Origin: ENR-C20 sp942493145
Lineage (GTDB): Bacteria > Bacillota > Clostridia > Acetivibrionales > DTU013
Direction: 5' to 3'
Assembly: GCA_942493145.1 (NCBI GenBank)
Contig: OW818679.1
Coordinates: 4,278,001-4,342,000 of the forward strand
Length of the DNA: 64,000 nt
The stretch's first letter is position 1; every line of letters begins with the position of its first letter. The notes beneath the pieces are model-generated. The model was not told where the DNA came from, ran no database searches, and worked only from the letters and a program-made list of their open reading frames with translations. The position numbers and the translations under genes were made by a program. Positions 1 through 11,173 of the stretch are shown here, piece by piece.

Positions 1-66
1 CTCAGCTGGGAGAGCACCTGCCTTGCAAGCAGGGGGTCATGAGTTCGAGTCTCATTATCTCCACCA
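1..66 (+). tRNA. tRNA-Ala (anticodon TGC), 5' end outside the window
   Basis: This is the 3' part of a tRNA. The D-arm (ctcagctgggagag), the anticodon stem-loop CCTGC-CTTGCAA-GCAGG with anticodon TGC at its centre, the T-arm with gttcgagtc, and a terminal encoded CCA at 64-66 are all visible. The 7 to 9 acceptor-side bases at the 5' end precede the window. It lies in the 16S-23S spacer, the usual place for tRNA-Ala(TGC) in bacterial rRNA operons, so the 16S gene should lie just upstream. Confidence 0.93.
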
Positions 67-641
67 ACCTTTAGTAACAGCATTTTTTTTGCTCTTATGA
101 CAGGGTAAATTTACCGGTTGACGTAACAACTGAAACCGCGTATAATTTAAAATCCACGGATGATAAGTCCGTAACTTCACAGGAAACTGTGATTGTACCT
201 TGAAAACTATATAATGTGTAAAGCGACATAGCACACGTGAGGACGTGTGCGGAAATGAGAAAGACAAACAAATAAGGGTAACTACAGTATCATTCAAACG
301 ATACAACTAGAAACTCTTAGGATAGTTTCAAACTTCGGTTTGAAATAGGATTGCTGCGCAGCAGAGTAATGAAGATTATGCGCTACGCGATAATCCCTGT
401 TAAACTCATTTGACGTGTAAAGACAAATCACTTTAAGATCGCTTGCGCAACGCAGGTTGCGTAAGTATTGAGAACCAAGAAACAATTATTTAGCGATAAT
501 TGTGGATCGTACAAAGTGGCAAGAAACGAGCAGCGCAACGATGATGAACGTCGAGGAGCGGAGTGTATATATTATACATGAGCACCAGAGATCGTGAAAT
601 CTGACACAGTGATGCGAAGTTTATTGACGCTTTGGACAAAA
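67..641 (+). other. 16S-23S internal transcribed spacer (tRNA-Ala to 23S part)
   Basis: No protein gene is credible in these 575 bases. The stretch is rich in small perfect hairpins: 326-345 (TTTCAAA, cttcgg loop, TTTGAAA), a GCTGCGCAGC palindrome near 352-361, and CAATTAT/ATAATTG near 483-502. Bases 195-220 are complementary to 3662-3687 downstream of 23S and probably form the base of the pre-23S processing stalk. The spacer is transcribed and removed by RNase processing. Confidence 0.75.
195..220 (+). repeat. 5' arm of the pre-23S processing stalk
   Basis: This 26-base segment pairs with 3662-3687 at 25 of 26 positions (two G-U wobbles, one G-G mismatch), enclosing the whole 23S gene. Such flanking complementarity is the normal RNase III-type substrate for releasing pre-23S RNA. 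Here the arm lies more than 400 bases upstream of the mature 5' end. Confidence 0.65.
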
Positions 642-3553
<2,912 letters not shown>

Positions 3554-3661
3554 AAATAACTCTGGTATAAAACCCAGAGCATCAAGACAGTATCATAAAG
3601 AAATAGGTCTTAAACGTTAGATGGTTTGACAAATTCGTCGATCTCATCGAAAAACAAACTC

Positions 3662-3687
3662 TACACATTATATGGTTTTGAGGGTAC
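3662..3687 (+). repeat. 3' arm of the pre-23S processing stalk
   Basis: Pairs with 195-220 (see that entry) and lies between 23S and 5S, 108 bases after the mature 23S end. Confidence 0.65.
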
Positions 3688-3714
3688 AAGTAAAAACGAA
3701 GTGCCCAACAATTT

Positions 3715-3830
3715 TCTGGTGGATATTACGAGAAGGCCACACCCGTTCCCATACCGAACACGGCAGTTAAGCTTCTCAGTGCCGACGATACTTGGCTGGT
3801 AACGGCCCGGGAAAATAGGTCTCCGCCAGA
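3715..3830 (+). rRNA. rrf: 5S ribosomal RNA
   Basis: About 116 nt. It carries the conserved loop segment cacacccgttcccataccgaac, and terminal complementarity of TCTGGTGG at the 5' end with the CCGCCAGA ending at 3830. It sits 161 bp after 23S as the last gene of the rRNA operon. End positions are good to a few bases. Confidence 0.93.
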
Positions 3831-3837
3831 TTTATAC

Positions 3838-3868
3838 CAAAGCTCCATGTTAACCACATGGAGCTTTG
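3838..3868 (+). terminator. rRNA operon terminator
   Basis: Perfect 13-bp hairpin, CAAAGCTCCATGT (3838-3850) with ACATGGAGCTTTG (3856-3868) and a five-base loop, eight bases after 5S. The following tract has few T residues (tgctatgtcc), so termination efficiency is uncertain, but the position and stem strength fit the end of the operon. Confidence 0.75.
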
Positions 3869-4044
3869 TGCTATGTCCATAACTTTACTCACACAATGAA
3901 ATAACCCTGAAACGTGCATTTAATGCCTTATTCATAGCCAACATTTGCTTTACAAAACATACCCAAAGTATTAGAATATATAGAAAGCTTGAAATTTTCG
4001 TTTGTTAAACCTGCAAACAATTTTGTTAAAAAATTATCGACGGT

Positions 4045-4074
4045 TTGAAATGATGCAATATGGCAATATATAAT
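4045..4074 (+). promoter_or_regulatory. Probable sigma-A promoter of the nad operon
   Basis: TTGAAA (4045-4050), 18-base spacer, perfect TATAAT (4069-4074), about 64 bp before the nadA start. The rest of 3869-4137 is AT-rich and holds no open gene. No NAD-repressor (NiaR) operator could be recognised. Confidence 0.6.
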
Positions 4075-4137
4075 AAATGTATAACATTAATCGTAAATAA
4101 TCATAAACTGTAAAACGGGACGGAGCCGCTCAATCAA

Positions 4138-5130
4138 ATGAATATAAAAGAAATATTGGGAAATGACGCAACAAATTTAACAAATGAAACTAACGCAACA
4201 AACAAAATAAACGAAACAAACGAAACAAACGAACTTAAAGAAAAAATTGCATATCTAAAAAAGGAACGGAATGCGACAATCGTTGCGCATAACTATCAGG
4301 TTGACGAGGTTCAGGAAATAGCCGATCTTGTAGGCGATTCCTTTGCATTGAGCAAGTATTGTGCTGACAATCCTTCAGAGGTCATCGTATTCTGCGGTGT
4401 TCATTTCATGGCAGAAAGCGCCAAGATCCTTTCGCCGCAAAAGACAGTACTGCTGCCGGAGATCGATGCAGGCTGTCCCATGGCCGACATGGTAACGGCA
4501 GAAGCATTAAGAGAAGAAAAGTTGCGACATCCGGGAGCTGTTGTGGTATGCTATATAAATTCATCCGCTGAAGTCAAGGCTGAAAGCGATATCTGCTGTA
4601 CATCCTCAAACGCACTTAAAATTATAAAATCGATACCTGAGAAGGACATCATATTTGTTCCGGACCAGAATCTTGGCCATTATGTGGCTGAACAGGTTCC
4701 TGAAAAGAACATTATTTTATGGAAGGGATTCTGTGCTACTCATCATAGGATAAAGCCCGAGGATGTCATGAAAATCAGGGGACTTCACCCTGATGCTGAA
4801 ATGCTGGTACATCCGGAATGCCGTCCCGAGGTAGTTGCTCTTGCAGATTTTGCAGGGAGTACCAAACAGATAATTGACTATGCCGCATCATCCAAAGCCG
4901 ACAAATTCATCATCGGCACTGAGATGGGGGTAATGTTCAAGTTGAAAAGAGACAATCCCGGCAAGCAGTTTTACCTTATGTCTCAGGGGCTGGTTTGCCC
5001 CAACATGAAGAAAACGACGTTAAAGAGCGTTTATGATTCATTGAAGGAAATGAAATATAGAATTGAACTGGAGGAAGGGATCATGGCCAGGGCGAGGAAA
5101 TGTCTGGACAGGATGCTGGAGTTGGCGTAA
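4138..5130 (+). CDS. nadA: Quinolinate synthase NadA
   Basis: Condenses iminoaspartate from NadB with dihydroxyacetone phosphate to quinolinate, the second step of de novo NAD synthesis; a cytosolic [4Fe-4S] enzyme. The 330-residue product has the family motifs IVAHNYQ (48-54) and DLVGDSFALS (63-72), and three cysteines at the cluster-ligand positions: Cys113 in AGCPMADM, Cys199 in WKGFCATHH, and Cys287 in GLVCPNM. Length is near the short NadA type. Odd feature: residues 10-33 are a low-complexity Asn-Thr-Glu run (repeating NETN) encoded by tandem acgaaacaa-like repeats, ahead of the conserved fold that begins near residue 33. A purine-rich site (gggacggag) lies about 12 bases before the ATG. 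First gene of nadA-nadB-nadC. Confidence 0.95.
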   Translation: MNIKEILGNDATNLTNETNATNKINETNETNELKEKIAYLKKERNATIVAHNYQVDEVQEIADLVGDSFALSKYCADNPSEVIVFCGVHFMAESAKILSPQKTVLLPEIDAGCPMADMVTAEALREEKLRHPGAVVVCYINSSAEVKAESDICCTSSNALKIIKSIPEKDIIFVPDQNLGHYVAEQVPEKNIILWKGFCATHHRIKPEDVMKIRGLHPDAEMLVHPECRPEVVALADFAGSTKQIIDYAASSKADKFIIGTEMGVMFKLKRDNPGKQFYLMSQGLVCPNMKKTTLKSVYDSLKEMKYRIELEEGIMARARKCLDRMLELA

Positions 5131-5226
5131 GGATGGCAGGCAAGACATACGCAGCACGAGGGATCACCGCTGGTTATCCTGAATCGGCGGAATATATAGC
5201 CGGTTTATATGAAAGAAGGAATGGAC

Positions 5227-6909
5227 TTGAACGAACGCAGATATCTGGTTGATTTTGAATATAACAATATAAAGAAGGAACATCATGACGCAATCATCAT
5301 CGGGAGTGGAATAGCCGGTGTTTATACCGCTTTGGAGATATCACCCGAGGCGGATATTGCAATACTTACCAAGGAAACAATCGACATAAGCAATTCTGTC
5401 CTTGCACAGGGCGGGATAGCGGTTTCACTGGATAAAAAGGATTCTCCGGAACTGCATCTGAAGGATACACTTTATGCAGGCGGCGGCCTGTGTGATGAGG
5501 AGAGTGTATGGGTCCTGGTTAATGAGGCGGCGGGGAACATCCACCGCCTTTGTGATTTTGGCGTCAATTTCGATAAGAAAGATACACATGACGAAAAGGA
5601 AACTCAGGAACTTTCACTGACCAGGGAAGCCGCCCACAGCATGAACAGGATAATTCATGCAGGGGATACTACAGGCAAGGAAGTTTGCGACAAGCTTATC
5701 TCGGTCGTAAAGACAAGGGAGAACATAAGGATATTTGAAAACACTTTTGTCATCGATCTGTTGACTGAAAACGGTAAATGCAAGGGTGTGCTGATCTGTG
5801 ATGAAAACGGCGGCGACATGAGGCTCATGCTTTCGGACATCGTTATTTGTGCAACCGGTGGATATGGACAACTCTATAGCAACACTACCAATCCTGAAGT
5901 GGCTACGGGTGACGGGATCAGCATGGCATACAGGGCAGGCGCAGAGCTTACGGATTTGGAATTCATCCAGTTCCACCCTACAGTGCTCTATCACCCGGAT
6001 AATAAGAGTTTCCTGATTTCCGAGGCTGTTCGCGGGGAGGGTGCACTGCTGAAAAATTCTGAGGGCGGGAGATTTATGCCGGAATATCATCAGCTTGCAG
6101 AGCTTGCGCCCAGGGATGTGGTGTCCAGAGCGATTTTCAAGGAAATGAAGAGGACCGGAACAACCAATGTTTACCTTGATATTTCATTTAAAGGCAAGGA
6201 GTACCTGGAAAACAGGTTTCCCAACATATACAAGACATGCCTCAGCTATGGGATCGACATTACAAAGGATTTGATACCTGTAGCGCCGGCCGAGCATTAC
6301 TGCATGGGCGGGATCAAGGCGGATACACAGGGAAGGACCAATATCGATGGTTTCTTCGCCTGTGGTGAATGTGCCAGTAACGGTATACATGGTGCAAACC
6401 GCCTGGCAAGCAACTCGCTGCTGGAGGGGCTTGTGTTCGGCAGGATCATTGCGTTGCATGTGGATGAGATGCTAAAGATTGGTAAAGCAGATCAAGTCGG
6501 GGTCAGGGTTAAGGATGGAAGTCAGGTTCAAACTGCCGGAAATGAGGCTCCGGAAAACAAATCCGGCTACATAGTTACTTACGATTCCGAAAAAATTAAA
6601 ATAAAGCGAGACATCCAACAGGAAATGACGAAAAATGTTGGTATCATCAGGAGCAGAGAAGGCCTCGAAAAAGCACTGGGAAAGATCAAAAGCCTTACGG
6701 CACTGATGAAAGACAGCACAAATAATTCAATTAATAACACTAAAGATCTCAATGACTATGAACTACGAAACATCCTTCTTCTGTCAAGGCTGGTCGTCGA
6801 ATCGGCACTTGAAAGGGAGGAAAGCCGTGGAGCCCATTACCGCGCCGACTTCAGTGAAAAGGACGATGTAAACTGGAAAAGGCATATAATAAAGAGACGT
6901 GAGGTATGA
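5227..6909 (+). CDS. nadB: L-aspartate oxidase NadB
   Basis: FAD-dependent oxidation of L-aspartate to iminoaspartate, feeding NadA. Motifs in order: Rossmann FAD site IIIGSGIAGVYTA near the N-terminus, NSVLAQGGIAV, HSMNRIIHAGDTTG, ATGGYGQLYSNTTNP, EFIQFHPT, the active-site segment EAVRGEGA, and HGANRLASNSLLEG of the succinate dehydrogenase/fumarate reductase flavoprotein family. The C-terminal helical domain is present. I chose the TTG at 5227 because AGAAGGA (5214-5220) sits exactly six bases upstream. In-frame ATGs at 5209 and 5221 have no usable ribosome site (the second abuts the SD). About 560 residues, slightly longer than most NadB because of a linker near residues 420-450. Starts 96 bp after nadA. 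Confidence 0.94.
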   Translation: MNERRYLVDFEYNNIKKEHHDAIIIGSGIAGVYTALEISPEADIAILTKETIDISNSVLAQGGIAVSLDKKDSPELHLKDTLYAGGGLCDEESVWVLVNEAAGNIHRLCDFGVNFDKKDTHDEKETQELSLTREAAHSMNRIIHAGDTTGKEVCDKLISVVKTRENIRIFENTFVIDLLTENGKCKGVLICDENGGDMRLMLSDIVICATGGYGQLYSNTTNPEVATGDGISMAYRAGAELTDLEFIQFHPTVLYHPDNKSFLISEAVRGEGALLKNSEGGRFMPEYHQLAELAPRDVVSRAIFKEMKRTGTTNVYLDISFKGKEYLENRFPNIYKTCLSYGIDITKDLIPVAPAEHYCMGGIKADTQGRTNIDGFFACGECASNGIHGANRLASNSLLEGLVFGRIIALHVDEMLKIGKADQVGVRVKDGSQVQTAGNEAPENKSGYIVTYDSEKIKIKRDIQQEMTKNVGIIRSREGLEKALGKIKSLTALMKDSTNNSINNTKDLNDYELRNILLLSRLVVESALEREESRGAHYRADFSEKDDVNWKRHIIKRREV

Positions 6910-6912
6910 CAT

Positions 6913-7749
6913 ATGCTTGATGGTATCCAGATTGATGATGTGATTCTTAACGCGCTCAAGGAGGATATGCCTCTGGGAGATATAACGACAGATAATACCA
7001 TTGAAAAGGATGCACGTTCGAAGGCTGTACTGGTGGCTAAGCAGGATGCGGTCATCGCCGGCCTTGACGTATTCGAGAGGGTCTTCAACCTACTGGACGA
7101 CAGTGTTGTTTTTGTAAGAAAAGGTGAAGATGGTACAACGGTCAAAAAAGGCGATATTTTTCTTGAGTTCGAAGGACCTACCAAGGTGCTCCTTAAAGGA
7201 GAAAGGACGGCTCTGAATTTTCTCCAGCACATGTCCGGGATTGCGACCAAGACCAGTGAATTCAGCAATAAGATCAAGGATCTGCCGGCTAAGGTAGTAG
7301 ATACCAGGAAAACTGTGCCCGGGATGAGGGCATTGGCAAAATATGCAGTTAAAGCGGGCGGCGGGCATAACCACAGGCATTGTCTGTCGGACGGCGTCCT
7401 GATCAAGGATAACCATATCCAGGCAGCAGGAGGCATAAAGAATGCTATAGAGCGAGTACGCGAAGGCATACCGCACACTGTGAAAATAGAAGTAGAGACA
7501 GAGGACCTTCAGCAGGTACAGGAGGCGATAGATGGCGGCGCAGACATCATCATGCTGGACAACATGGGTTGTGATATGATGCGGCAAGCGGTAGCGCTTA
7601 TCGGAAAGAGGGCATTGGTGGAGGCATCCGGCAATGTAAATCTGGAGACCATTTATGATATAGCATGTACCGGAGTGGACATAATTTCAGTCGGGGAGCT
7701 GACCCATTCGGTAAAAGCTGTTGACATCAGCATGAAATTCAGGAACTAA
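6913..7749 (+). CDS. nadC: Nicotinate-nucleotide diphosphorylase (carboxylating) NadC
   Basis: Quinolinate phosphoribosyltransferase; makes nicotinate mononucleotide from quinolinate and PRPP. 278 residues, normal for the family. Typical segments are LKEDMPLGDITTD at the N-terminus, RTALNFLQHMSGIAT, the basic phosphate-binding stretch VVDTRKTVPGMRALAKYAV with GGGHNHRHCLSDGVLIKDNH, and late barrel motifs IKIEVET-like and IMLDNM. The start lies three bases after the nadB stop, so translation is probably coupled. Last gene of the operon; a terminator follows. Confidence 0.95.
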   Translation: MLDGIQIDDVILNALKEDMPLGDITTDNTIEKDARSKAVLVAKQDAVIAGLDVFERVFNLLDDSVVFVRKGEDGTTVKKGDIFLEFEGPTKVLLKGERTALNFLQHMSGIATKTSEFSNKIKDLPAKVVDTRKTVPGMRALAKYAVKAGGGHNHRHCLSDGVLIKDNHIQAAGGIKNAIERVREGIPHTVKIEVETEDLQQVQEAIDGGADIIMLDNMGCDMMRQAVALIGKRALVEASGNVNLETIYDIACTGVDIISVGELTHSVKAVDISMKFRN

Positions 7750-7811
7750 TTGGAAATAAATGTTTGTGAAGACCACCGTAAAATCATTTTAAGGACAGGA
7801 TGTAATGACGA

Positions 7812-7842
7812 CCTGTGGATAAAACTTGAAACTATCCACAGG
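7812..7842 (+). terminator. nad operon terminator containing DnaA-box sequence
   Basis: Perfect 10-bp stem CCTGTGGATA (7812-7821) / TATCCACAGG (7833-7842), 11-base loop, followed by a T-rich tract (gatttttgtttta). The stem arms contain one perfect DnaA box (TGTGGATAA, 7814-7822) and a one-mismatch box (CTATCCACA, 7832-7840). Confidence 0.7.
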
Positions 7843-7950
7843 GATTTTTGTTTTATTAGAGGTAAAAATGTGTATAAGCCTGAAACCCGCTAATATCAAC
7901 CATTACAGACTTGTGTAAAACAATAAACTTATCCACAACCGTGTGGATAA
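7814..7950. promoter_or_regulatory. Cluster of DnaA-box sequences
   Basis: Three perfect 9-mers TTATCCACA or its complement: 7814-7822 (reverse), 7929-7937 (forward) and 7942-7950 (reverse). The last two form an inverted pair separated by four bases. One-mismatch copies lie at 7832-7840 and 7869-7877 (TGTGTATAA). This is a high density for 137 bp of non-coding DNA. No dnaA, dnaN or other origin gene is in the window, so a DnaA-binding regulatory or titration site is more likely than oriC. The remainder of 7750-8024 holds no gene. Confidence 0.55.
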
Positions 7951-8024
7951 AGAGATGCATAAACACCTCTAAAGGCTGTTTTCACAAGCGTTTTGACCAC
8001 TTTTTCCTCTCAAAAAACCATGTT

Positions 8025-9401
8025 TCATTTCCTTATTAATGGGTATGGAAGATTGGAATTCAACATATCAAGCACACGATCGAAAATCTGGATGTCAAGC
8101 AATACTTTTTTGTGGTTTGCAGCATCTGTAACAGTTCCCGATAAAACATTTCCAAGTGTCATGAGGTTTTCTCCCACAGTGAAAAGCTCTGTCTTAATTC
8201 CCCAAGCCTCCAGACTTGCATTTTCGTTACTTACTACCTCATCGTACCGGTCAAGGATATTGCCGGTCTGTATGCTGCTGTTAAGGCCTTTGTTGACCAT
8301 AGATGGAAAATTAATTGCAAAGAGGCTGCTCTCCGGTATCATATCCACTAAACTGCTATCATTGAAGTACATCAGGCCAAAAGATGCCATCATGGAACCA
8401 TTATGAGGAACAGATAGGAATATCAGCTTATGTACATCCTTACCTGCTGAGTATGCGCTGCTGCAGGTGTAATATCTTGCAACGAGGCCACCCAGGCTGT
8501 GGGCGACAACATCAAAGCTTCCAACCTGTATTCCTGATTTCAGATAATCCTGCTTTAGTGTACTGAGGCTCGTGTCCAGTTGGCCGGCAGCGTATTTTAC
8601 ACCCTTGCCGGAATCATATGAGAAGCATTTGATATCATAGCCTTTGTCCCCCAGGTATTTTTCCAGGTCTATGAAAATTTCCGGGCTTGCCTGATAACCG
8701 TGTATAAGAACAACGGGGACACGGGTCAGTTTGAGAGGGAAAATTGCTTTAAGATCAGTGCCCTGAACGGTTGCAGCCAGTGTAATTACATTTGACGTTG
8801 CTTCTGATGCGGAGGCAATGATTTCCGCTGACTCTCCTGCGCCAGAACTGCTGGATTTGCGAGAGTTGCCGTATTCAGGTGGCTTGTAGGTTGCTGTGAT
8901 GGTTCCGTCGATGCCTGTACGGCTGCTGAAGGAAGAAAAGCTCCCCCATTTGCCCATCAGCCTTTGTAATGCTGAAATCATGCCTTCGTCACCCTCAAAG
9001 CCCAAAGATAACCTTGCCCCTTCAACCGGATTTCCATTGGCATCAGTAACTCTGACCTTCATAGTCAAAATATTTTTCGGATCCGCTGATAACGCTGTTA
9101 TTCGTTTGTCGGCAGGCTCCATGCTAATGGTCCAGCCTGATTTGCCAGAATTGCTTGAACTATCCGAACTATCCGAATTGCTTGAATTGGTCGTGGTGGA
9201 TTTCAAGTCCGGGTTATTCTGTGTAGATTTTAAGCCCAGATTGCTTTGTGTGAATTTTAAGGCCGTTGCGTTAGCATTTGTGTTTGATATGTAAGTGGCA
9301 GTCGGCTTTGAAATGCTGTTTGAAAAGTTGAGCAGCAAAAAAATGATTACAAATAGTGCAGAAACGGATACTACATATAATAGAATGGAAATGCGCTTCA
9401 A
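8025..9401 (-). CDS. Membrane-anchored lipase-like alpha/beta hydrolase with Ig-like domain
   Basis: About 458 residues. Order: a short basic N-terminus and one hydrophobic segment (about residues 5-25) acting as signal anchor; a Ser/Asn/Thr-rich linker (about 30-85); an Ig-like/invasin-type beta domain with VRVTDANGNPVEGA (about 90-200); and a lipase domain with VPVVLIHGY (oxyanion region), DVVAHSLGGLVARYY (nucleophile Ser in AHSLGG) and SVPHNGS. It resembles triacylglycerol lipases of the LipA/EstA type, acting outside the membrane; substrate unknown. I prefer the TTG at 9401, which has GGGGGTG six bases upstream, over the GTG at 9410, which overlaps that site. Monocistronic, with its own promoter. 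Confidence 0.8.
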   Translation of the reverse strand: MKRISILLYVVSVSALFVIIFLLLNFSNSISKPTATYISNTNANATALKFTQSNLGLKSTQNNPDLKSTTTNSSNSDSSDSSSNSGKSGWTISMEPADKRITALSADPKNILTMKVRVTDANGNPVEGARLSLGFEGDEGMISALQRLMGKWGSFSSFSSRTGIDGTITATYKPPEYGNSRKSSSSGAGESAEIIASASEATSNVITLAATVQGTDLKAIFPLKLTRVPVVLIHGYQASPEIFIDLEKYLGDKGYDIKCFSYDSGKGVKYAAGQLDTSLSTLKQDYLKSGIQVGSFDVVAHSLGGLVARYYTCSSAYSAGKDVHKLIFLSVPHNGSMMASFGLMYFNDSSLVDMIPESSLFAINFPSMVNKGLNSSIQTGNILDRYDEVVSNENASLEAWGIKTELFTVGENLMTLGNVLSGTVTDAANHKKVLLDIQIFDRVLDMLNSNLPYPLIRK

Positions 9402-9441
9402 TGGAAACACCCCCAGGGTTGTTAGTTGACCGGTTAATTCA

Positions 9442-9470
9442 ATTATATGTTTTTGTAGTCGCGGGTTAAA
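9442..9470 (-). promoter_or_regulatory. Probable sigma-A promoter of the lipase-like gene
   Basis: On the minus strand: TTTAAC (9470-9465), 17-base spacer, perfect TATAAT (9447-9442), about 40 bp upstream of the start. Confidence 0.5.
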
Positions 9471-9494
9471 GCGTTAAATATTAACAATACTTAT

Positions 9495-9514
9495 ATATGA
9501 TATGAGAATCATAT
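9495..9514. promoter_or_regulatory. Inverted repeat between the divergent lipase and CBS genes
   Basis: ATATGAT (9495-9501), six bases, ATCATAT (9508-9514). It could be an operator for either divergent gene. It is AT-only apart from the G/C pair in each arm, so chance is not excluded. Confidence 0.25.
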
Positions 9515-9591
9515 CTGCAATATTGGTTAAAATAGAACGGAATCATATTTAATCATGTCTATGATTAGTACTAATAAGGAGGCTGATTTTT

Positions 9592-10029
9592 TTGAAGGTA
9601 AAGGATATAATGACCAGGGATGTGGCATCTATTAACCCTTCAGCCACTATAACTGAAGCAGCACAGCTCATGCAGAAGCTCAATGTGGGCTCGGTACCGG
9701 TGTGTGATCAAAGCGGTGTAGTGGGAGTGGTCACGGACAGAGACATTGTTGTCAGGAATGTCGCTCATGGCACCAATCCGCAGACGACTACCGTAAAAGA
9801 TGTTATGACAACAAATGTCACGGCGGTAACACCTGAGACAGATATTAGTCAGGTTACAGGGATAATGTCAACGAACCAGATCAGGCGGATACCGGTAGTA
9901 GACAAAAACACACTCGTTGGAATTGTGGCGCTGGGAGATTTGGCAACGGATACAAGGTTCGACACAGAGGCTTCCGAGGCGCTTACGGATATCTCAAAGC
10001 CTAATAAGTCGACAAAAGCACGCAAGTGA
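9592..10029 (+). CDS. CBS-domain pair protein
   Basis: 145 residues made of two CBS motifs in tandem: VKDIMTRDVASINPSATI... GVVTDRDIV (about 2-60) and VKDVMTTNVTAVTPETDI... LVGIVALGDLA (about 65-128). CBS pairs bind adenosyl nucleotides and act as energy or nucleotide sensors; stand-alone forms like this have no fixed partner. The TTG start is supported by AAGGAGG at 9576-9582, nine bases upstream. The C-terminus is short, basic and polar. Monocistronic. Confidence 0.88.
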   Translation: MKVKDIMTRDVASINPSATITEAAQLMQKLNVGSVPVCDQSGVVGVVTDRDIVVRNVAHGTNPQTTTVKDVMTTNVTAVTPETDISQVTGIMSTNQIRRIPVVDKNTLVGIVALGDLATDTRFDTEASEALTDISKPNKSTKARK

Positions 10030-10035
10030 AAAAGG

Positions 10036-10055
10036 AAGGGGCGTAACTGCCCCTT
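10036..10055. terminator. Weak terminator hairpin between the CBS gene and gerQ
   Basis: AAGGGGC (10036-10042), loop gtaact, GCCCCTT (10049-10055), between convergent genes. A-rich on the left and T-containing on the right, so it could serve both directions; T-run is short. Confidence 0.4.
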
Positions 10056-10085
10056 TCATGTAGTTGTCTTTTAAACAGATCATTA

Positions 10086-10508
10086 CTAAATGAATATCGT
10101 AGCGAACTTGATAGAATAGATATCGCACATCATTACATCGTCCGAATCCACCAGCCTTATTAAAATGTAGCTCGCACCCACAGCGACGAGGGTCCCGGTC
10201 CTGTCTACAAGAGTACCTGTACCTATGAGGAATTCCACCCTCATTCGCCGTCCAATCTGTGTCCTCAGGAATCCGGGAGTATAAAGAGGGCTCTGTACGG
10301 TTACGGGTGGCATTTCACCTATAGGGATTGCAGGCATCCCACCCTGTGCCGGAAGCAGGGGTGTAGTGGTTCCTCCTGTAGGGAACCCTGTAGGCAGCGG
10401 TGGTGTCATGGCGCCGACAGCAGGGAAGCCTGTAGGCATCATTGCAGTAGTGGCTCCGTTTGTGTGCATCTGAGTCGGTTGCCTGTATATATTTCCTGTT
10501 ATTGACAT
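10086..10508 (-). CDS. gerQ: GerQ-type spore coat protein
   Basis: 140 residues. The N-terminal 75 residues are Pro/Gly/Thr/Met-rich with imperfect repeats (PTGFPTGGTTTPLLP style). The C-terminal ~65 residues (from SPLYTPGFLRTQIG) form a small beta-rich domain like the GerQ C-terminus. In Bacillus, GerQ is needed to place the cortex hydrolase CwlJ in the coat, and gerQ lies directly downstream of cwlJ; the same order is seen here, which is the main support for the name. GAAGGAG lies about eight bases before the ATG. Expected mother-cell (sigma-E/K) expression; no convincing promoter seen. Confidence 0.72.
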   Translation of the reverse strand: MSITGNIYRQPTQMHTNGATTAMMPTGFPAVGAMTPPLPTGFPTGGTTTPLLPAQGGMPAIPIGEMPPVTVQSPLYTPGFLRTQIGRRMRVEFLIGTGTLVDRTGTLVAVGASYILIRLVDSDDVMMCDIYSIKFATIFI

Positions 10509-10556
10509 ATAATCATCTCCTTCTTCTATTATATTGTTATCAAAGTCAGTCAGGTT

Positions 10557-11000
10557 TTAAGTTTCGGCATAAAGAGCAGTAGGTTGATAGAAGCAATGCT
10601 CACTTACCCGATTGTATGCAGATCCCGATCTGTTCCGTGGGAAATAAGTTTCACATATCTGGCTGTAGGGGTTAAAGTACCAGAGGCACGGAGCAACAGC
10701 CGGCAGGACATTTCCGGACAAAGCCCAATCGGCTATATCATAATGTATCTGCTCGGGAGGGCAGGACCATACAGTCTGTGGATTTGGTGCTCCATAAGCT
10801 TCCGTCATCATGCAGGTGAACTGGTAGGGTTGTTCTATGACACGCCGGAGGTTCCCCTGACCTGTTCTGAGATACTCCCCGTAAGCCACATGTACCCTGT
10901 TCATAATGACTGTAGCAACAGCTTTCATTCCGGCTTCACCTTCACCTCCGGCCTCGCATTTAATAATCCTTGCCAGCAGCTCTCTTTCGGAATACGCCAT
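10557..11000 (-). CDS. cwlJ: Spore cortex hydrolase CwlJ (SleB-type hydrolase domain)
   Basis: 147 residues, a single Hydrolase_2 domain without a signal peptide or peptidoglycan-binding repeats, as in CwlJ. The motif ELLARIIKCEAGGEGEAG carries the catalytic Glu, followed by MKAVATVIMNRV, and later ALSGNVLPAVAPCLWYFNP. It degrades cortex muramic-delta-lactam peptidoglycan during germination. I chose the ATG at 11000, preceded by AGAGGTGG at a 7-base spacing; an upstream in-frame ATG at 11024 lacks an SD. Followed 48 bp downstream by the gerQ-like gene, so likely one mother-cell operon. Confidence 0.88.
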   Translation of the reverse strand: MAYSERELLARIIKCEAGGEGEAGMKAVATVIMNRVHVAYGEYLRTGQGNLRRVIEQPYQFTCMMTEAYGAPNPQTVWSCPPEQIHYDIADWALSGNVLPAVAPCLWYFNPYSQICETYFPRNRSGSAYNRVSEHCFYQPTALYAET

Positions 11001-11106
11001 AAAAACACCACCTCTTTGGTTCATTATATTAACATAACGTGGTATGTGTGACGTTTATGTAAGAGGTGAGAGGAAATTCGGAGTATGTGGCGACATAATA
11101 TCGGCG

Positions 11107-11135
11107 GAATATTTGTACAACCTGCGGACATAATA
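11107..11135 (+). promoter_or_regulatory. Probable sigma-G promoter of the SASP gene
   Basis: GAATA (11107-11111) matches the -35 form GHATR. CATAATA (11129-11135) matches the -10 form CATNHTA. The spacer is 17 bases. This fits forespore expression of SASP genes and ends about 38 bp before the start. Confidence 0.6.
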
Positions 11136-11173
11136 ATAAATGCATGCAATGGAAAGGCAAAGGAGGAATGACT

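Noticed and set aside
5133..5252. Possible 39-codon ORF starting after nadA and overlapping the nadB start
   Set aside because: It has only a weak SD, no recognisable protein, and overlaps the nadB start region. It might be a coupling peptide, but I cannot support it.
7750..8024. A replication origin (oriC) at the DnaA boxes
   Set aside because: No dnaA, dnaN, recF or gyrB nearby, no DUE/DnaA-trio found, and the boxes overlap a terminator.
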